A stretch of DNA of 64,000 nucleotides from an uncultured Prochlorococcus sp. (GCA_902628235.1 CACOMD010000001.1:1-64000); one strand, 5' to 3'; numbered from the stretch's first letter, positions 11,226 through 21,869 are shown. Notes: generated by a model not told the origin, from the sequence alone. Numbers and translations are program-made.

Positions 11226-11240
11226 AACTTTTATAATTTA

Positions 11241-12464
11241 CTATTCTTTTAGATCTTTAAAAGGTTTAAAGTCTTTCATAGTATTACTAATAATTTTTCT
11301 TATTTCTGGAGCCGATTTTTGATATTTTTTTTGCAAATCCATTACCTCATCATGCTCAGGCTTTATAAATTTTTGTCCATTTGTCTTAGTAATTTCCTTA
11401 CATCTAATATTACCTATAGATGTTACACATACACCTTCTTGTCTTGGCAAAATCCACCTTCCTTGTCTTCTCTCTCTAAGTCCTAGAGTTGTTGTATATT
11501 GAAACCATAATTGCCGAAAATACTCTTCCCTTTCTATGGGGACTATCGCTATGAGGGAAAAACCAATTCTATTTTTTTTCATATTTATTGCTTTATAAGA
11601 GATATCTAAAACACCCTCCTGTCTCATAAATTCGATAAAAGATGCTATGTCTTCAGAAGAATGATTGTCAATCCATGCTTCTTGTATGGAAATCTCTTCA
11701 AATACTAGACCATTCTTAAAGTAATTTTTTTTATGATTGGATGAATTAATCTCTAAAACTCTTAAGAGATTTGGGGATGGGAGAATTTTGTGACCTATTC
11801 CTATCCCGTATGAATTAATTGAATATTCAGGTGGAAATTCAAAAAAATTCACTAATGTTAAGAGTAATGATATCCCTGTAGGAGTGGAAAGCTCCTCATC
11901 TATAGAATATTTAGAACAAATATTCAATTTACTACTTGATAACAATTCAAGCACAACTGGTGAAGGGATAGGAATCTTGCCATGTTCTGAATTAATAAAG
12001 CCTTTTCCTAAATTAGGAGCATTACAAAAAATATTTTTAGGTTTCAAGTAATTAATAGCAGCACAAACACCTATAACATCAACGAGGGAATCCATACTGC
12101 CAATTTCATGAAAATGCACCTCATTAGGATCAACACCATGAACTTTTCCTTCAGCAATTGCAAGTAATTCAAAAACTTTTATTATCATTGATTCTAAATC
12201 TTTATCTAACAAGCCACTAAATATCAATGACTTTATATCCTTCCATTTCTTTTTTTTATTATTTATTAAAACATTAACTTCAGCTTTAATGCCTCTTAGG
12301 TTATAACTTTTAGATTCATTAAAGGTTAAAGAGAAAGAATTTTGTAATCCTAACTTGATTAAAGGTTTCTCAAAAACATTTTGAGGCACCCCTAAATCAT
12401 ATAAAGCAGCCAATAACATATCACCGGAGATCCCAGGTGAACATTCAATTAGAATTTCATCCAT
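11241..12464 (-). CDS. larC: LarC / DUF111 family (nickel insertion protein-like)
   Basis: ECSPGISGDMLLAALYDLG, EVHFHEIGSMDSLVDVIG, TPTGISLL, LRERRQGRWILPR. Confidence 0.88.
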   Translation of the reverse strand: MDEILIECSPGISGDMLLAALYDLGVPQNVFEKPLIKLGLQNSFSLTFNESKSYNLRGIKAEVNVLINNKKKKWKDIKSLIFSGLLDKDLESMIIKVFELLAIAEGKVHGVDPNEVHFHEIGSMDSLVDVIGVCAAINYLKPKNIFCNAPNLGKGFINSEHGKIPIPSPVVLELLSSSKLNICSKYSIDEELSTPTGISLLLTLVNFFEFPPEYSINSYGIGIGHKILPSPNLLRVLEINSSNHKKNYFKNGLVFEEISIQEAWIDNHSSEDIASFIEFMRQEGVLDISYKAINMKKNRIGFSLIAIVPIEREEYFRQLWFQYTTTLGLRERRQGRWILPRQEGVCVTSIGNIRCKEITKTNGQKFIKPEHDEVMDLQKKYQKSAPEIRKIISNTMKDFKPFKDLKE

Positions 12465-12508
12465 ATCTCTTTTTTGCGTAAAGATGTACTTGCATTAAGA
12501 AGTAAACA

Positions 12509-13096
12509 TTAAATAATTTCAGAAGTTTTAGTTTCAATTATCTGGAAATCTTCCAAAAATAATGAATTCTCTATCCTCATGACTTCAAGACTTACAAAAG
12601 AATTTATATGTTTCATTGATATTTCTCCTTTGACTAATATTTTAAAAGATTTATTTTTTTTATTTTGATTAGAAGGACATATTTTGATAATTAATTCTTT
12701 TTCTTGAATATTTATAAAAATTAATTTACCCCGAATTGAGAACAAATTATCTTTTAAACCCATTGATAGTAATACATCATGAGTTTTAGTAATATTATCA
12801 TCATTACTTTTGAAGTTACTTGGGTCCCATATACCTGTAATTTGAAGATGAATACTATTTGAATCTTTATTTCTTGGGTAAACAATCCAATAATATTGTT
12901 TTTCAAAATTTATAAATTTTTTTATGATAGGTAAAGCTTTTCCAAGAACTACTGCATCAATTTTGAGACCATTTGAATCTTCTATAAATCCTTTATTTAA
13001 TAAGTTATTTTCATGAGGTTTATACATTCCGCAAACTATTCCTATAGCTCTAAATTGTTTTTTATTTGAAACTTTTGGAATTGGGCTTTTAATCAT
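12509..13096 (-). CDS. Conserved cyanobacterial protein of unknown function
   Basis: 195-aa ORF, upstream neighbour in same directon as larC; beta-strand-rich appearance. Confidence 0.75.
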   Translation of the reverse strand: MIKSPIPKVSNKKQFRAIGIVCGMYKPHENNLLNKGFIEDSNGLKIDAVVLGKALPIIKKFINFEKQYYWIVYPRNKDSNSIHLQITGIWDPSNFKSNDDNITKTHDVLLSMGLKDNLFSIRGKLIFINIQEKELIIKICPSNQNKKNKSFKILVKGEISMKHINSFVSLEVMRIENSLFLEDFQIIETKTSEII

Positions 13097-13138
13097 TTAA
13101 AAATATTTTGAAATAAAATTCATCCAAGCTATAAAAGA

Positions 13139-13450
13139 TTATATTTGCTTATCTTCTTTGATCATATCAAAAAATTTAATAGCATCATCAATTGCATCTG
13201 ATGGTTTTGTCGCATCATTCATACTATTAGCTCTTCTGATCCTATCTACAATTTCGAAAGGATTAGTAGGTAAATCTAGATTATCTTTGTCTTCTAAATT
13301 CATGGTTCTATTTAATTCTAGTTCATTTAATTTATAACTCTCTTGAGCGAACGATTGATAGTTTATAAGAAAATTACAAGATATGAATAAACATATAAGA
13401 TATCCAAAGTTATTGATTGTACTTTTTGATTGTTTCTTGTTTAAAGTCAA
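13139..13450 (-). CDS. Small secreted/periplasmic protein of unknown function
   Basis: Hydrophobic N-terminal segment (FGYLICLFISCNFLINYQSFAQE) followed by acidic hydrophilic domain. Confidence 0.65.
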   Translation of the reverse strand: MTLNKKQSKSTINNFGYLICLFISCNFLINYQSFAQESYKLNELELNRTMNLEDKDNLDLPTNPFEIVDRIRRANSMNDATKPSDAIDDAIKFFDMIKEDKQI

Positions 13451-13505
13451 AACTATTTATATTTTAAATTTTTTGCTACTTTAATTTTACATAACTAATC
13501 CTAAA

Positions 13506-14351
13506 TTGTTAATAGCCTCTTGGAATGTAAATTCAGTAAGGTCAAGATTATCACAAGTTATAAAATGGCTTGAAGATAAACAACCCGAGGTGCTTTGCCT
13601 TCAAGAGACAAAAGTATCAGACAAAGATTTTCCTCTTAAGGATTTTAAAAATATTGGTTATAATGTCAAGTTTTACGGACAAAAATCATATAATGGTGTA
13701 GCGATTATTAGTAAAGATAAAATTGGTGATACCAGATATGGTTTTAATGGTGAATTAAATGAATTACAAATTTCTGAGCAATTACATTCTCAAAAAAGAA
13801 TATTAAGCGGGCTAATAAATGGAATTAGAATAATAAATGTTTATGTTCCAAACGGCTCCTCAATAAACTCTGAGAAATTCAATTATAAAGTTAGCTGGCT
13901 AGCAACGCTTTATAAATATTTGGTCAAACAATCAAAAAGGGGAGAGCCAACATGTCTTCTCGGTGACTTTAATATCGCTTTAAATGATGATGATATACAT
14001 GACCCAGATAAGTTTACAGGCGGCATTATGGCATCAGAAGTTGAGCGTAAAATGTTAAAAGAAGCACTTGGTTCAAGATTTATAGATTCATTTCGGGTGT
14101 TTGAAAAATTCTCTGGACATTGGAGTTGGTGGGATTACCGTAATAATTCATTTGAATTGAACAAAGGTTGGCGTATAGATCATATTTACATAAGTAATAA
14201 TCTTTTATCCAGTTTAAAAAGTTCAGTAATTGAAAGGAGTCAAAGAGAATATAATCAACCTAGCGATCATGCTCCAGTAATGATTAATTTAGATTTTCAA
14301 GAAAATTTAGTAGAATTTGAAGATGAAGATGACGACATATTTAATTTATAG
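13506..14351 (+). CDS. xth: Exodeoxyribonuclease III
   Basis: ASWNVNSVRSRL, LCLQETKV, GDFNIA, SDHAPVM motifs. Confidence 0.96.
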   Translation: MLIASWNVNSVRSRLSQVIKWLEDKQPEVLCLQETKVSDKDFPLKDFKNIGYNVKFYGQKSYNGVAIISKDKIGDTRYGFNGELNELQISEQLHSQKRILSGLINGIRIINVYVPNGSSINSEKFNYKVSWLATLYKYLVKQSKRGEPTCLLGDFNIALNDDDIHDPDKFTGGIMASEVERKMLKEALGSRFIDSFRVFEKFSGHWSWWDYRNNSFELNKGWRIDHIYISNNLLSSLKSSVIERSQREYNQPSDHAPVMINLDFQENLVEFEDEDDDIFNL

Positions 14352-14576
14352 AAATAAAAAATTTAAAATTAAAATTCCTTAAGAACCCCTATTGAAATAG
14401 GAAATTTGAACGAAATTTGTAATTTGCAACTTACTTTTCAATAAAATCAATTTACAATCCACTAAATCGCAAAGAAAACATCATAATGTAGAATTCCATA
14501 CGAATTGACAAATTTCAATCTTATTTCTAATTTAGATCATGATACATTATTTCAAATTCTCTAAATTATTCATATC

Positions 14577-15878
14577 GTGACTGATATATTAAATATTTCT
14601 AAATCCCAAGAAATTTTTTCTGCTGCTCAAGGGCTTATGCCAGGAGGAGTTAGTTCACCAGTAAGAGCTTTCAAATCAGTTAATGGACAACCTATTGTTT
14701 TTGATAGAGTTAAAGGTCCATTTGCATGGGATATCGATGGTAATAGGTTTATAGATTACATTGGCAGCTGGGGTCCAGCAATATGCGGGCACGCTCATCC
14801 TGAGGTGACAACAGCCTTACAAGAAGCAATTGAAAAAGGTACTAGTTTTGGTGCTCCATGTGTTCTCGAGAATAAGCTTGCAGAAATGGTTATTGATGCT
14901 GTTCCTTCAGTAGAAATGGTTAGGTTCGTAAACAGCGGGACAGAAGCTTGCATGGCAGTTCTAAGGCTGATGAGAGCATTCACTGGTAGGGATAAAGTAA
15001 TCAAATTTGATGGTTGTTATCATGGACACGCCGATATGTTTCTGGTGAAGGCAGGATCTGGCGTAGCAACTCTTGGCCTTCCTGATTCTCCAGGTGTTCC
15101 AAGAACTACTACGGCTAATACTTTAACCGCTCCATATAATGATCTTGAAGCTGTTAAAAAATTATTCTCAGAAAATCCCGATGCAATTTCTGGTGTAATT
15201 TTAGAACCGATTGTTGGTAATGCAGGTTTTATTAAACCGGAACCTGGATTCCTGGAAGGATTAAGAGAGTTAACTACAGAGAATGGAGCATTATTAGTAT
15301 TTGATGAGGTTATGACTGGCTTCAGAATTAGTTACGGAGGAGCCCAAAAAAGATTTGGTGTAACTCCTGACTTAACTACTCTGGGCAAAGTTATCGGAGG
15401 AGGTTTACCAGTTGGTGCTTATGGAGGAAGGAAGGACATTATGGAAATGATCGCCCCTTCAGGTCCTGTTTATCAAGCCGGCACATTAAGTGGGAATCCT
15501 CTTGCTATGACCGCGGGAATTAAGACTTTAGAATTATTAAAGCAAGAGGGAACCTATGAAAAGTTAGAGGCAACAACTTCTAGACTCATTGAAGGAATTA
15601 TTCAAGCTGCTATGAATAATGGTATTTCAATTAATGGTGGAAGTGTAAGTGCAATGTTTGGTTTCTTTTTATGTGAGGGTCCAGTTAGAAATTTTGAGGA
15701 AGCAAAATCTACCAATTCTGAATTGTTCGGTAAACTTCATAGAGAAATGCTAACTAGAGGGGTATATCTTGCTCCAAGTTCATTTGAAGCTGGTTTTACC
15801 TCCCTAGCACATTCAGAAGAAGAAATTGATCAAACTATAGAAGCATTTGAACAATCCTTTAAAAATTTAAAAAATTAA
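14577..15878 (+). CDS. hemL: Glutamate-1-semialdehyde 2,1-aminomutase
   Basis: [37 protein letters not shown]. Confidence 0.98.
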   Translation: MTDILNISKSQEIFSAAQGLMPGGVSSPVRAFKSVNGQPIVFDRVKGPFAWDIDGNRFIDYIGSWGPAICGHAHPEVTTALQEAIEKGTSFGAPCVLENKLAEMVIDAVPSVEMVRFVNSGTEACMAVLRLMRAFTGRDKVIKFDGCYHGHADMFLVKAGSGVATLGLPDSPGVPRTTTANTLTAPYNDLEAVKKLFSENPDAISGVILEPIVGNAGFIKPEPGFLEGLRELTTENGALLVFDEVMTGFRISYGGAQKRFGVTPDLTTLGKVIGGGLPVGAYGGRKDIMEMIAPSGPVYQAGTLSGNPLAMTAGIKTLELLKQEGTYEKLEATTSRLIEGIIQAAMNNGISINGGSVSAMFGFFLCEGPVRNFEEAKSTNSELFGKLHREMLTRGVYLAPSSFEAGFTSLAHSEEEIDQTIEAFEQSFKNLKN

Positions 15879-15880
15879 GG

Positions 15881-16687
15881 TTATCTCCTGTCCCCATTAA
15901 CAATTACTGGTGGAGTACTACTTGAAGTACCTGGTAACCCAGGCACAACTTGTGTCCTGCCATCCCATTTATCTAAGAAAAGCTTGAATAGAACTTGATC
16001 ATTTAAACCTTTATTGAGAGTTTCATATCTCAAAGCTTCTTGTTCAGCTATTTCAACTTCTGTTTTAGCTCTTAAGAGTAACTGTCCAGCTATTTGCTTT
16101 TGTTCAATTGCTGCTCTATATTCTTCAGCAATTTCTAATCCTGTAAGATCTAAACTCTTGACATCAACGTAATCAAAAGAATTTAGTTCTTTGGCGACTG
16201 TATCAGCAACTTTTTCAGAAATAACATTAAACTCAGTGGCTATTGTTTCTAATTCATACTGTGAGAAAACTGACTTTAAAGCTTTTAATAATGAAGGTTG
16301 AACTATTTTCTGGTAGACATCACTATTTCTACTAGCGATTGTGGCAAATATCCTACCTGCTTCATTGGGTTTGACCGAATATTTAACTGTTGCGGTTGCT
16401 CTAATGACTTGAAGATCTTTAGTTAAGGTTTCAAATTTCTCTGGTTGGACTTGAGTCTTGATATCAAAAGGATAAACATTTTGAATAAAAGGTATTTTGG
16501 CATTCAAACCAGCTCTTCTGGAACCGCCACTTACCTTTCCAAGAGTTGTTACAACGGCAACCTGGCCTGATGGTACAACAAATAAAGATTGTGTTAATAG
16601 TAAAAATCCTGTAAAAGATAAAACAATTAATAAAGTTGCTGTTCCTCCTGGACCTGTCGGAGTGACATTTTTAAAAGAAGATGACAT
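15881..16687 (-). CDS. Prohibitin/SPFH (Band 7) family protein
   Basis: N-terminal TM then VPSGQVAVVTTLGKVSG and prohibitin-like coiled region. Confidence 0.9.
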   Translation of the reverse strand: MSSSFKNVTPTGPGGTATLLIVLSFTGFLLLTQSLFVVPSGQVAVVTTLGKVSGGSRRAGLNAKIPFIQNVYPFDIKTQVQPEKFETLTKDLQVIRATATVKYSVKPNEAGRIFATIASRNSDVYQKIVQPSLLKALKSVFSQYELETIATEFNVISEKVADTVAKELNSFDYVDVKSLDLTGLEIAEEYRAAIEQKQIAGQLLLRAKTEVEIAEQEALRYETLNKGLNDQVLFKLFLDKWDGRTQVVPGLPGTSSSTPPVIVNGDRR

Positions 16688-16801
16688 TAAAATTTAAATT
16701 TTTTTTATCTTATTTAAATTAATTAATTATTGCATTGTTAAATTCTCTAAATTAAATATATTTTTAATAATTCTTTTTTATTAGATCAATAATTAAATTT
16801 A

Positions 16802-17005
16802 TTATTCTGTTTTAAATTGCTTCAAAAGTATAAGATAGAGACTCTCATCAATTTCTCTTACATCATATTCTGAAGGAAGCATTCCATGCTTATGTTCATG
16901 AACGGCCATCCAGCAAAACTTTTCTAACTCGTTTTCTGAGAAATTAGGGTAATTTCTAACTTTAGAAATAAGTAATTTCATTAATGAATCTGAATAATCT
17001 ACCAT
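16802..17005 (-). CDS. Small conserved hypothetical protein (67 aa)
   Basis: Intact ORF within a tight minus-strand directon, no overlapping alternative. Confidence 0.55.
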   Translation of the reverse strand: MVDYSDSLMKLLISKVRNYPNFSENELEKFCWMAVHEHKHGMLPSEYDVREIDESLYLILLKQFKTE

Positions 17006-17032
17006 TAAAAAATCTAATTTTAAATAATAATA

Positions 17033-17530
17033 TTAACGATAATTATTTGTTTGTAGAGGAATTTTAAATTTTTCTTCAAAGCCTTCCATCATCCCAATAG
17101 CCAATTGGAGATCATTTTTACTTTTGCTAGCAACTCTTAAACTATCTCCCTGAATACTGACATTTATTTTTTTAATATTATTTCTTAATTCTTTACTGAT
17201 TTTCTTCGCAATTTCCTGGTCTAAACCTTTGATTAATTTTATATTTTGTTTAACTCTATTTCCACTAATAACTTCAATTGATTCAAAATCGAAGATTTTT
17301 AAAGATAATTTTCTTTTAGTAGCTTTTTGTCTAATAATGTCAATAACTGAATTTAAAGTTAATTCACTATCAGTGATTATAAAAACGCTCTCCTTCTCTA
17401 GCTCAACTGTAGTATCAGTACCTTTGAGATCATATCTCTGAGAGACTTCACGCTTAACTTGATCTAGTGTGTTAACAAGCTCTTGCCTATCAAAATCAGA
17501 TACAACATCAAAAGAAAAATTTTCAGCCAT
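17033..17530 (-). CDS. YajQ family nucleotide-binding protein
   Basis: FSFDVVSDFDRQELVNTLDQVKREVSQRYDLKGT. Confidence 0.95.
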   Translation of the reverse strand: MAENFSFDVVSDFDRQELVNTLDQVKREVSQRYDLKGTDTTVELEKESVFIITDSELTLNSVIDIIRQKATKRKLSLKIFDFESIEVISGNRVKQNIKLIKGLDQEIAKKISKELRNNIKKINVSIQGDSLRVASKSKNDLQLAIGMMEGFEEKFKIPLQTNNYR

Positions 17531-17597
17531 TATTGTAAATTAATTAATAATATTATTATCTCTTTATAAAGATTTAAACAAAAGTTAGTATAAAAAT

Positions 17598-18110
17598 TTA
17601 ATCAAAAAATAATAAACTTACTACTTTTCCCATATCTTCAGCGCATCTGCAGCTATTTAACAAAGTTTCACTATCATGAAAGGCAAAACAAATTAATTGA
17701 TCACATCTATTAATTATTTCTTGATTACATAAACTACTTGCGAGAGGTAAAGGTAAATTATCATTCTCAGTTTTTTCAATAAGGTGCATAACCTTCTCAA
17801 GCTGAGCTTTGATTTCTGGGATTTGTTTATCTAAACTTTGTGGAAGTAATACTGTTAGCAAAGATGGGTTAATTTCTAATACTGCCCTAATAACCGTTGC
17901 ATTAACTCCTTGAGAACCAGATGTAATAATAGAATGGCCTTCCTCTGCTAAAGACCTAGCAATAAGTTCAATAAGATGAATATCTACAACAGGAACATGT
18001 CTACTTCCCAAAAAAGCGATTCTTCTTTTACTGTTATCTTGAAGTTTTGCAAGTTCTTGCGCGAGTGTATCAACACTTTCAGTTGAAGGGAGATCTAAAG
18101 AGCGACTCAA
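17598..18110 (-). CDS. SLOG/DprA-like Rossmann protein
   Basis: RRIAFLGSRHVPVVDIHLIELIARSLAEEGHSIITSGSQGVNATVIRAV. Confidence 0.7.
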   Translation of the reverse strand: MSRSLDLPSTESVDTLAQELAKLQDNSKRRIAFLGSRHVPVVDIHLIELIARSLAEEGHSIITSGSQGVNATVIRAVLEINPSLLTVLLPQSLDKQIPEIKAQLEKVMHLIEKTENDNLPLPLASSLCNQEIINRCDQLICFAFHDSETLLNSCRCAEDMGKVVSLLFFD

Positions 18111-18148
18111 AATAATCTAAGTACCATATTTTGAAATTAGCAATATTC

Positions 18149-19246
18149 TCAGAAATTGCAGTCAAAATCAATTTTTGAAAGAATTCCATTAATATTTACA
18201 TTCTCATGAACTAATTGGATGGCATAAGATGCCTTTATAGATTCATGTAATCTGACATGTCCAAAAGCTTGCTCTATTACTTCAACTGAAGCAAGAGTAT
18301 CAATATCAACTTTTAAAATTGGTACTTCTAATTCTTCTGCTCGGTGAATAAGCTGAGGCAAAGGTTCGCCAATGCCAGTTAAAATCAAACATTGAGTTGA
18401 GGCCTCTAAGGCTGCTAACTGAATATCAGTTCTATCGGCGCCAGTAACGACAGCCATATTTCTTCTTCTTCTAAAAAATTCCATTGCAGAATTAACTCCC
18501 ATTGCACCAATACTTAAAGTTTCAACAAGTAATTGTTGCTTATCAGGACAACAAATCACTTTTGCATCCAATCTTCTAATCAGTTCTCCAACGGTAACAC
18601 TTCTAAGTAAAGGGGATTTAGGCATGACACCAAAAATCTCAATTCCTAATTCTTTTAAAGCAGGAATGATTGTAGTTTTGATATCTTCAATATCTGAAGG
18701 GACTACAGAATTCAATATAGCCCCAGCAAAATGATCACCTAATTGTTTTTTTGCATTTAAAAGTGCGTCAACACTTGTACTATTTTCCCATAAGTTAACA
18801 ACTAAAACTTTTGAATCTAAAGTCTTTGCCAGCTGAGGAAGACTTAAACCATAAACCAATCCTTCATGAAGACTTCCAGCAGCCTCAAGAATATTAAGGC
18901 CATCAAAATTATCTTTTTTAAGCTCTTTTATTTGTTCAAAAGCTTTTCCAGGAGTAATATCTTTATTTATAATTCTTTTAGCTGAAGAAATATTATCTAA
19001 TAAACCTACTGATGATATTAAATTTTTTTCGTCGATCCCTAAAGTAGAACTTATAAATTTTACATCATCATCAATAAGTCCTTCATAAGCCATTGATGGA
19101 AGATTAGTTAGTTCTATACAGGTAGCTAATGGTTTACCAATGCGGACTTTTTTATTATGGTCAATAATTTTTTTTGCAATTCCAAGAACTAATGCAGATT
19201 TACCACTAAATGGTTCACAAGATCCAATTAATAATATATGACTCAT
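18149..19246 (-). CDS. P-loop/DRTGG domain protein (phosphotransacetylase N-domain / CobB-like)
   Basis: IGSCEPFSGKSALVLGIAKK P-loop; C-terminal DRTGG-like domain (NMAVVTGADRTDIQLAALEAS). Confidence 0.82.
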   Translation of the reverse strand: MSHILLIGSCEPFSGKSALVLGIAKKIIDHNKKVRIGKPLATCIELTNLPSMAYEGLIDDDVKFISSTLGIDEKNLISSVGLLDNISSAKRIINKDITPGKAFEQIKELKKDNFDGLNILEAAGSLHEGLVYGLSLPQLAKTLDSKVLVVNLWENSTSVDALLNAKKQLGDHFAGAILNSVVPSDIEDIKTTIIPALKELGIEIFGVMPKSPLLRSVTVGELIRRLDAKVICCPDKQQLLVETLSIGAMGVNSAMEFFRRRRNMAVVTGADRTDIQLAALEASTQCLILTGIGEPLPQLIHRAEELEVPILKVDIDTLASVEVIEQAFGHVRLHESIKASYAIQLVHENVNINGILSKIDFDCNF

Positions 19247-19390
19247 AAGTAATAATTAGTCCTTTAATTAGATTAGTATTTTTTTTACTAGTATTCAATT
19301 ATTTATTTGGGAGAGAAAATTAAGTAGAAATCTTCTTAAATTAATTTATTAAAATAAATTAAAACTTAGATTGATTTTACCGAATTAATT

Positions 19391-20104
19391 ATGCCTAATA
19401 AAAAGACAATTGGAATTACAGGAGCAGGAGGATCCCTTGGAAAAGCCTTAACAATAAAATTTAGTTCTCATGGGCATAAAATAATTGGTTTTACTCATAA
19501 TCGAAATTTTCAAAAGCAAGACGAAAAAGGAACTAATGAATGGGTTTATTGGGAGTGCGGAAAAGAATTTCTACTTGAAAATAGCCTAGATAAGATAGAC
19601 ATTTTAATCTTGAATCATGGAATTTATGACTCTACAAATGATTTAGAACAATCAATCGAAATAAATGCCATTAGTAAAATTAAAATTTTAAGATTATTTG
19701 AAAAAATCTCGCTTTCACAACCGATTGATTCTTCACCAAAAGAAATCTGGATTAATACTTCTGAAGCAGAAATATTGCCTGCTTTAAATCCTTGTTATGA
19801 AATAAGTAAATCTTTAATAGGTCAAGTAGTAACTTTTAAAAAAAATTTCAATAATCAAAAGGAGTCATCAAATCTAATCATCAAAAAAATTATTCTTGGA
19901 CCATTTAAATCTGAATTAAATCCAATTGGGATTATGTCTCCTAAATTAGTAGCAAATTTAATTTTCTATATTTCTAGAATTAGTAATTATCTAATTATTA
20001 TCAGTCCAAATCCTTTAACTTATGTATTATTTCCTTTAAAAGAATTTTATTTTTTTGTATATTATAAATTTTTAAAATTTTTCAACGGAAGATTTTCAAA
20101 TTAA
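19391..20104 (+). CDS. Short-chain dehydrogenase/reductase family protein
   Basis: GITGAGGSLGKALTIKF nucleotide-binding motif, LNHGIYD. Confidence 0.82.
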   Translation: MPNKKTIGITGAGGSLGKALTIKFSSHGHKIIGFTHNRNFQKQDEKGTNEWVYWECGKEFLLENSLDKIDILILNHGIYDSTNDLEQSIEINAISKIKILRLFEKISLSQPIDSSPKEIWINTSEAEILPALNPCYEISKSLIGQVVTFKKNFNNQKESSNLIIKKIILGPFKSELNPIGIMSPKLVANLIFYISRISNYLIIISPNPLTYVLFPLKEFYFFVYYKFLKFFNGRFSN

Positions 20105-20952
20105 AAATCTCTATCAGTTAGTATTTCTATCCCATCTTTTAATACAACAATTGTATGTTCCCATTGAGATGAGAATTTACCATCTTTAGTAACAACAGTC
20201 CATCTATCATTAAGAGTCTTGCAGTATTTTGTTCCAGCATTAACTATTGGTTCAACCGCCAATGTCATACCTTCTCTTAAAACGACATTGGGGAGATCTT
20301 TAGTTCTAAAATTAAAAACTGACGGCTCTTCATGCAGATTCCTTCCCACACCATGACCGGTATAATCTTCAACGACACTGAAACCATTTTCTTTAATTAC
20401 ATCTTCAATCGCACCTGCAATATCCAACAAAGTATTCCCAGCTTTTATTTTATTCAAACCAGCATATAAAGCTTCATAAGCAACATTGCAAAGTTTTTCT
20501 ACTTCTTTATCTACAGAACCTACACAAATAGAAACACAACTATCTCCGTGATAACCATCCATATAAGCACCTGTATCAATCTTTACAAGGTCGCCTTCTT
20601 TAATTATTTTATTTTTATTTGGGATACCATGCACAACTTCATTATTTATACTTGAACAAATACTTGCTGGAAAACCATGATATCCTTTGAAGCTAGGAGT
20701 AGCTCCCATTTCTCTGATTCTTTTTTCTGCAAAGATATCTAGATCCTTTGTACTCATTCCAGGTTGTATTAAATCAATTATCTCACTAAGAACTTTTGAT
20801 ACAATTTTGCTGGATTTTTTTATTAATTTGATTTCTCTAGAAGTTTTTATCTCAATTCCTCTTTTACCTTCAATAAAAGGTACTTGATCTTGAGATTTAA
20901 ACATTTTTTTATTTAGTAAAAGTTCAGCAAAATGTTTCATCGTTTTAAGCAA
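20101..20952 (-). CDS. map: Methionine aminopeptidase type I
   Basis: GFPASICSSINNEVVHGIP, DTGAYMDGYHGD, GHGVGRNLHEEP. Confidence 0.97.
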   Translation of the reverse strand: MLKTMKHFAELLLNKKMFKSQDQVPFIEGKRGIEIKTSREIKLIKKSSKIVSKVLSEIIDLIQPGMSTKDLDIFAEKRIREMGATPSFKGYHGFPASICSSINNEVVHGIPNKNKIIKEGDLVKIDTGAYMDGYHGDSCVSICVGSVDKEVEKLCNVAYEALYAGLNKIKAGNTLLDIAGAIEDVIKENGFSVVEDYTGHGVGRNLHEEPSVFNFRTKDLPNVVLREGMTLAVEPIVNAGTKYCKTLNDRWTVVTKDGKFSSQWEHTIVVLKDGIEILTDRDF

Positions 20953-21232
20953 ATTTTTTTTAATTCACAATACTCTTTATATAATTTAAACCTTTCATAA
21001 ACCATTACGAGAAAAAGATATGAAATTTATTACTAGATTTTTAAAATTTACTAAATTTAGTTGTTTTTAAGAATCAATATTAATAGGATTTTAATTTCTA
21101 CAATTAGATAAAATACTGAAATTGTTTAATAAAGTTACCTATAAAATTAAAAAAACAAATCCTTATTACTTAAAGGTTTCTAAAATCGAGTCGAAAGGTT
21201 AAGATATATACTTATGGTTTTTTTGTAGTCCT

Positions 21233-21706
21233 ATGGCAAAAGATAGTAAATCTGTTGATTCAAAAAACATTAGTGTTGACGAAGGAAGTGAAGCTGATTC
21301 CTCACCTGAAGTAACTTCTAATGATTCTAAAACTGAATTGAATAAAATAATAAATTCTGGAAATTTGGTTCATGAATTTGAGGAATCGCAATTAAAAAAA
21401 GAATTACCTGAAATTTATGTTGGAGACACTGTAAAAGTTGGTGTAAAAATTACAGAAGGTAACAAAGAGAGAGTTCAACCCTACGAAGGTGTAGTAATTG
21501 CAAAGAGACATGGTGGATTAAATCAAACAATAACTGTCAGAAGGATTTTTCAAGGGATTGGGGTAGAAAGAATATTTATGCTACATAGTCCACAAGTTGC
21601 CTCTCTAAAAGTTGAACGTAGAGGTAAAGTAAGGAGAGCTAAGCTATTCTATTTAAGAGATAGAGTAGGTAAAGCTACTCGTGTTAAACAACGCTTCGAC
21701 CGTTAG
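21233..21706 (+). CDS. rplS: 50S ribosomal protein L19
   Basis: [52 protein letters not shown]...KLFYLRDR. Confidence 0.97.
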   Translation: MAKDSKSVDSKNISVDEGSEADSSPEVTSNDSKTELNKIINSGNLVHEFEESQLKKELPEIYVGDTVKVGVKITEGNKERVQPYEGVVIAKRHGGLNQTITVRRIFQGIGVERIFMLHSPQVASLKVERRGKVRRAKLFYLRDRVGKATRVKQRFDR

Positions 21707-21735
21707 AGTTGTGAAATAAATTCACCCTATCGGTC
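21698..21735 (+). other. Nested inverted repeat at rplS 3' end / upstream of trnW
   Basis: GACCG(21698-21702)...GTGAA-ataaa-TTCAC...CGGTC(21731-21735). Confidence 0.4.
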
Positions 21736-21761
21736 AAAAAGGCGCTTATAATCAAAATTAT

Positions 21762-21834
21762 GCGCCGTTAGTTCAGTTGGTAGAACGCAGGTCTCCAAAA
21801 CCTGATGTCGGGGGTTCAAGTCCTCCACGGCGCG
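21762..21834 (+). tRNA. trnW: tRNA-Trp (anticodon CCA)
   Basis: Acceptor GCGCCGT/ACGGCGC, anticodon loop CTCCAAA, T-arm GGGGGTTCAAGTCCTCC. Confidence 0.97.
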
Positions 21835-21869
21835 TTTGAATCAACATTATGTAATTTATTTTTTTTGTG

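Noticed and set aside
14388-14401. CCTATT-GA-AATAGG inverted repeat after xth as a terminator
   Set aside because: Weak AT-rich stem with no following T tract; not convincing as a Rho-independent terminator.
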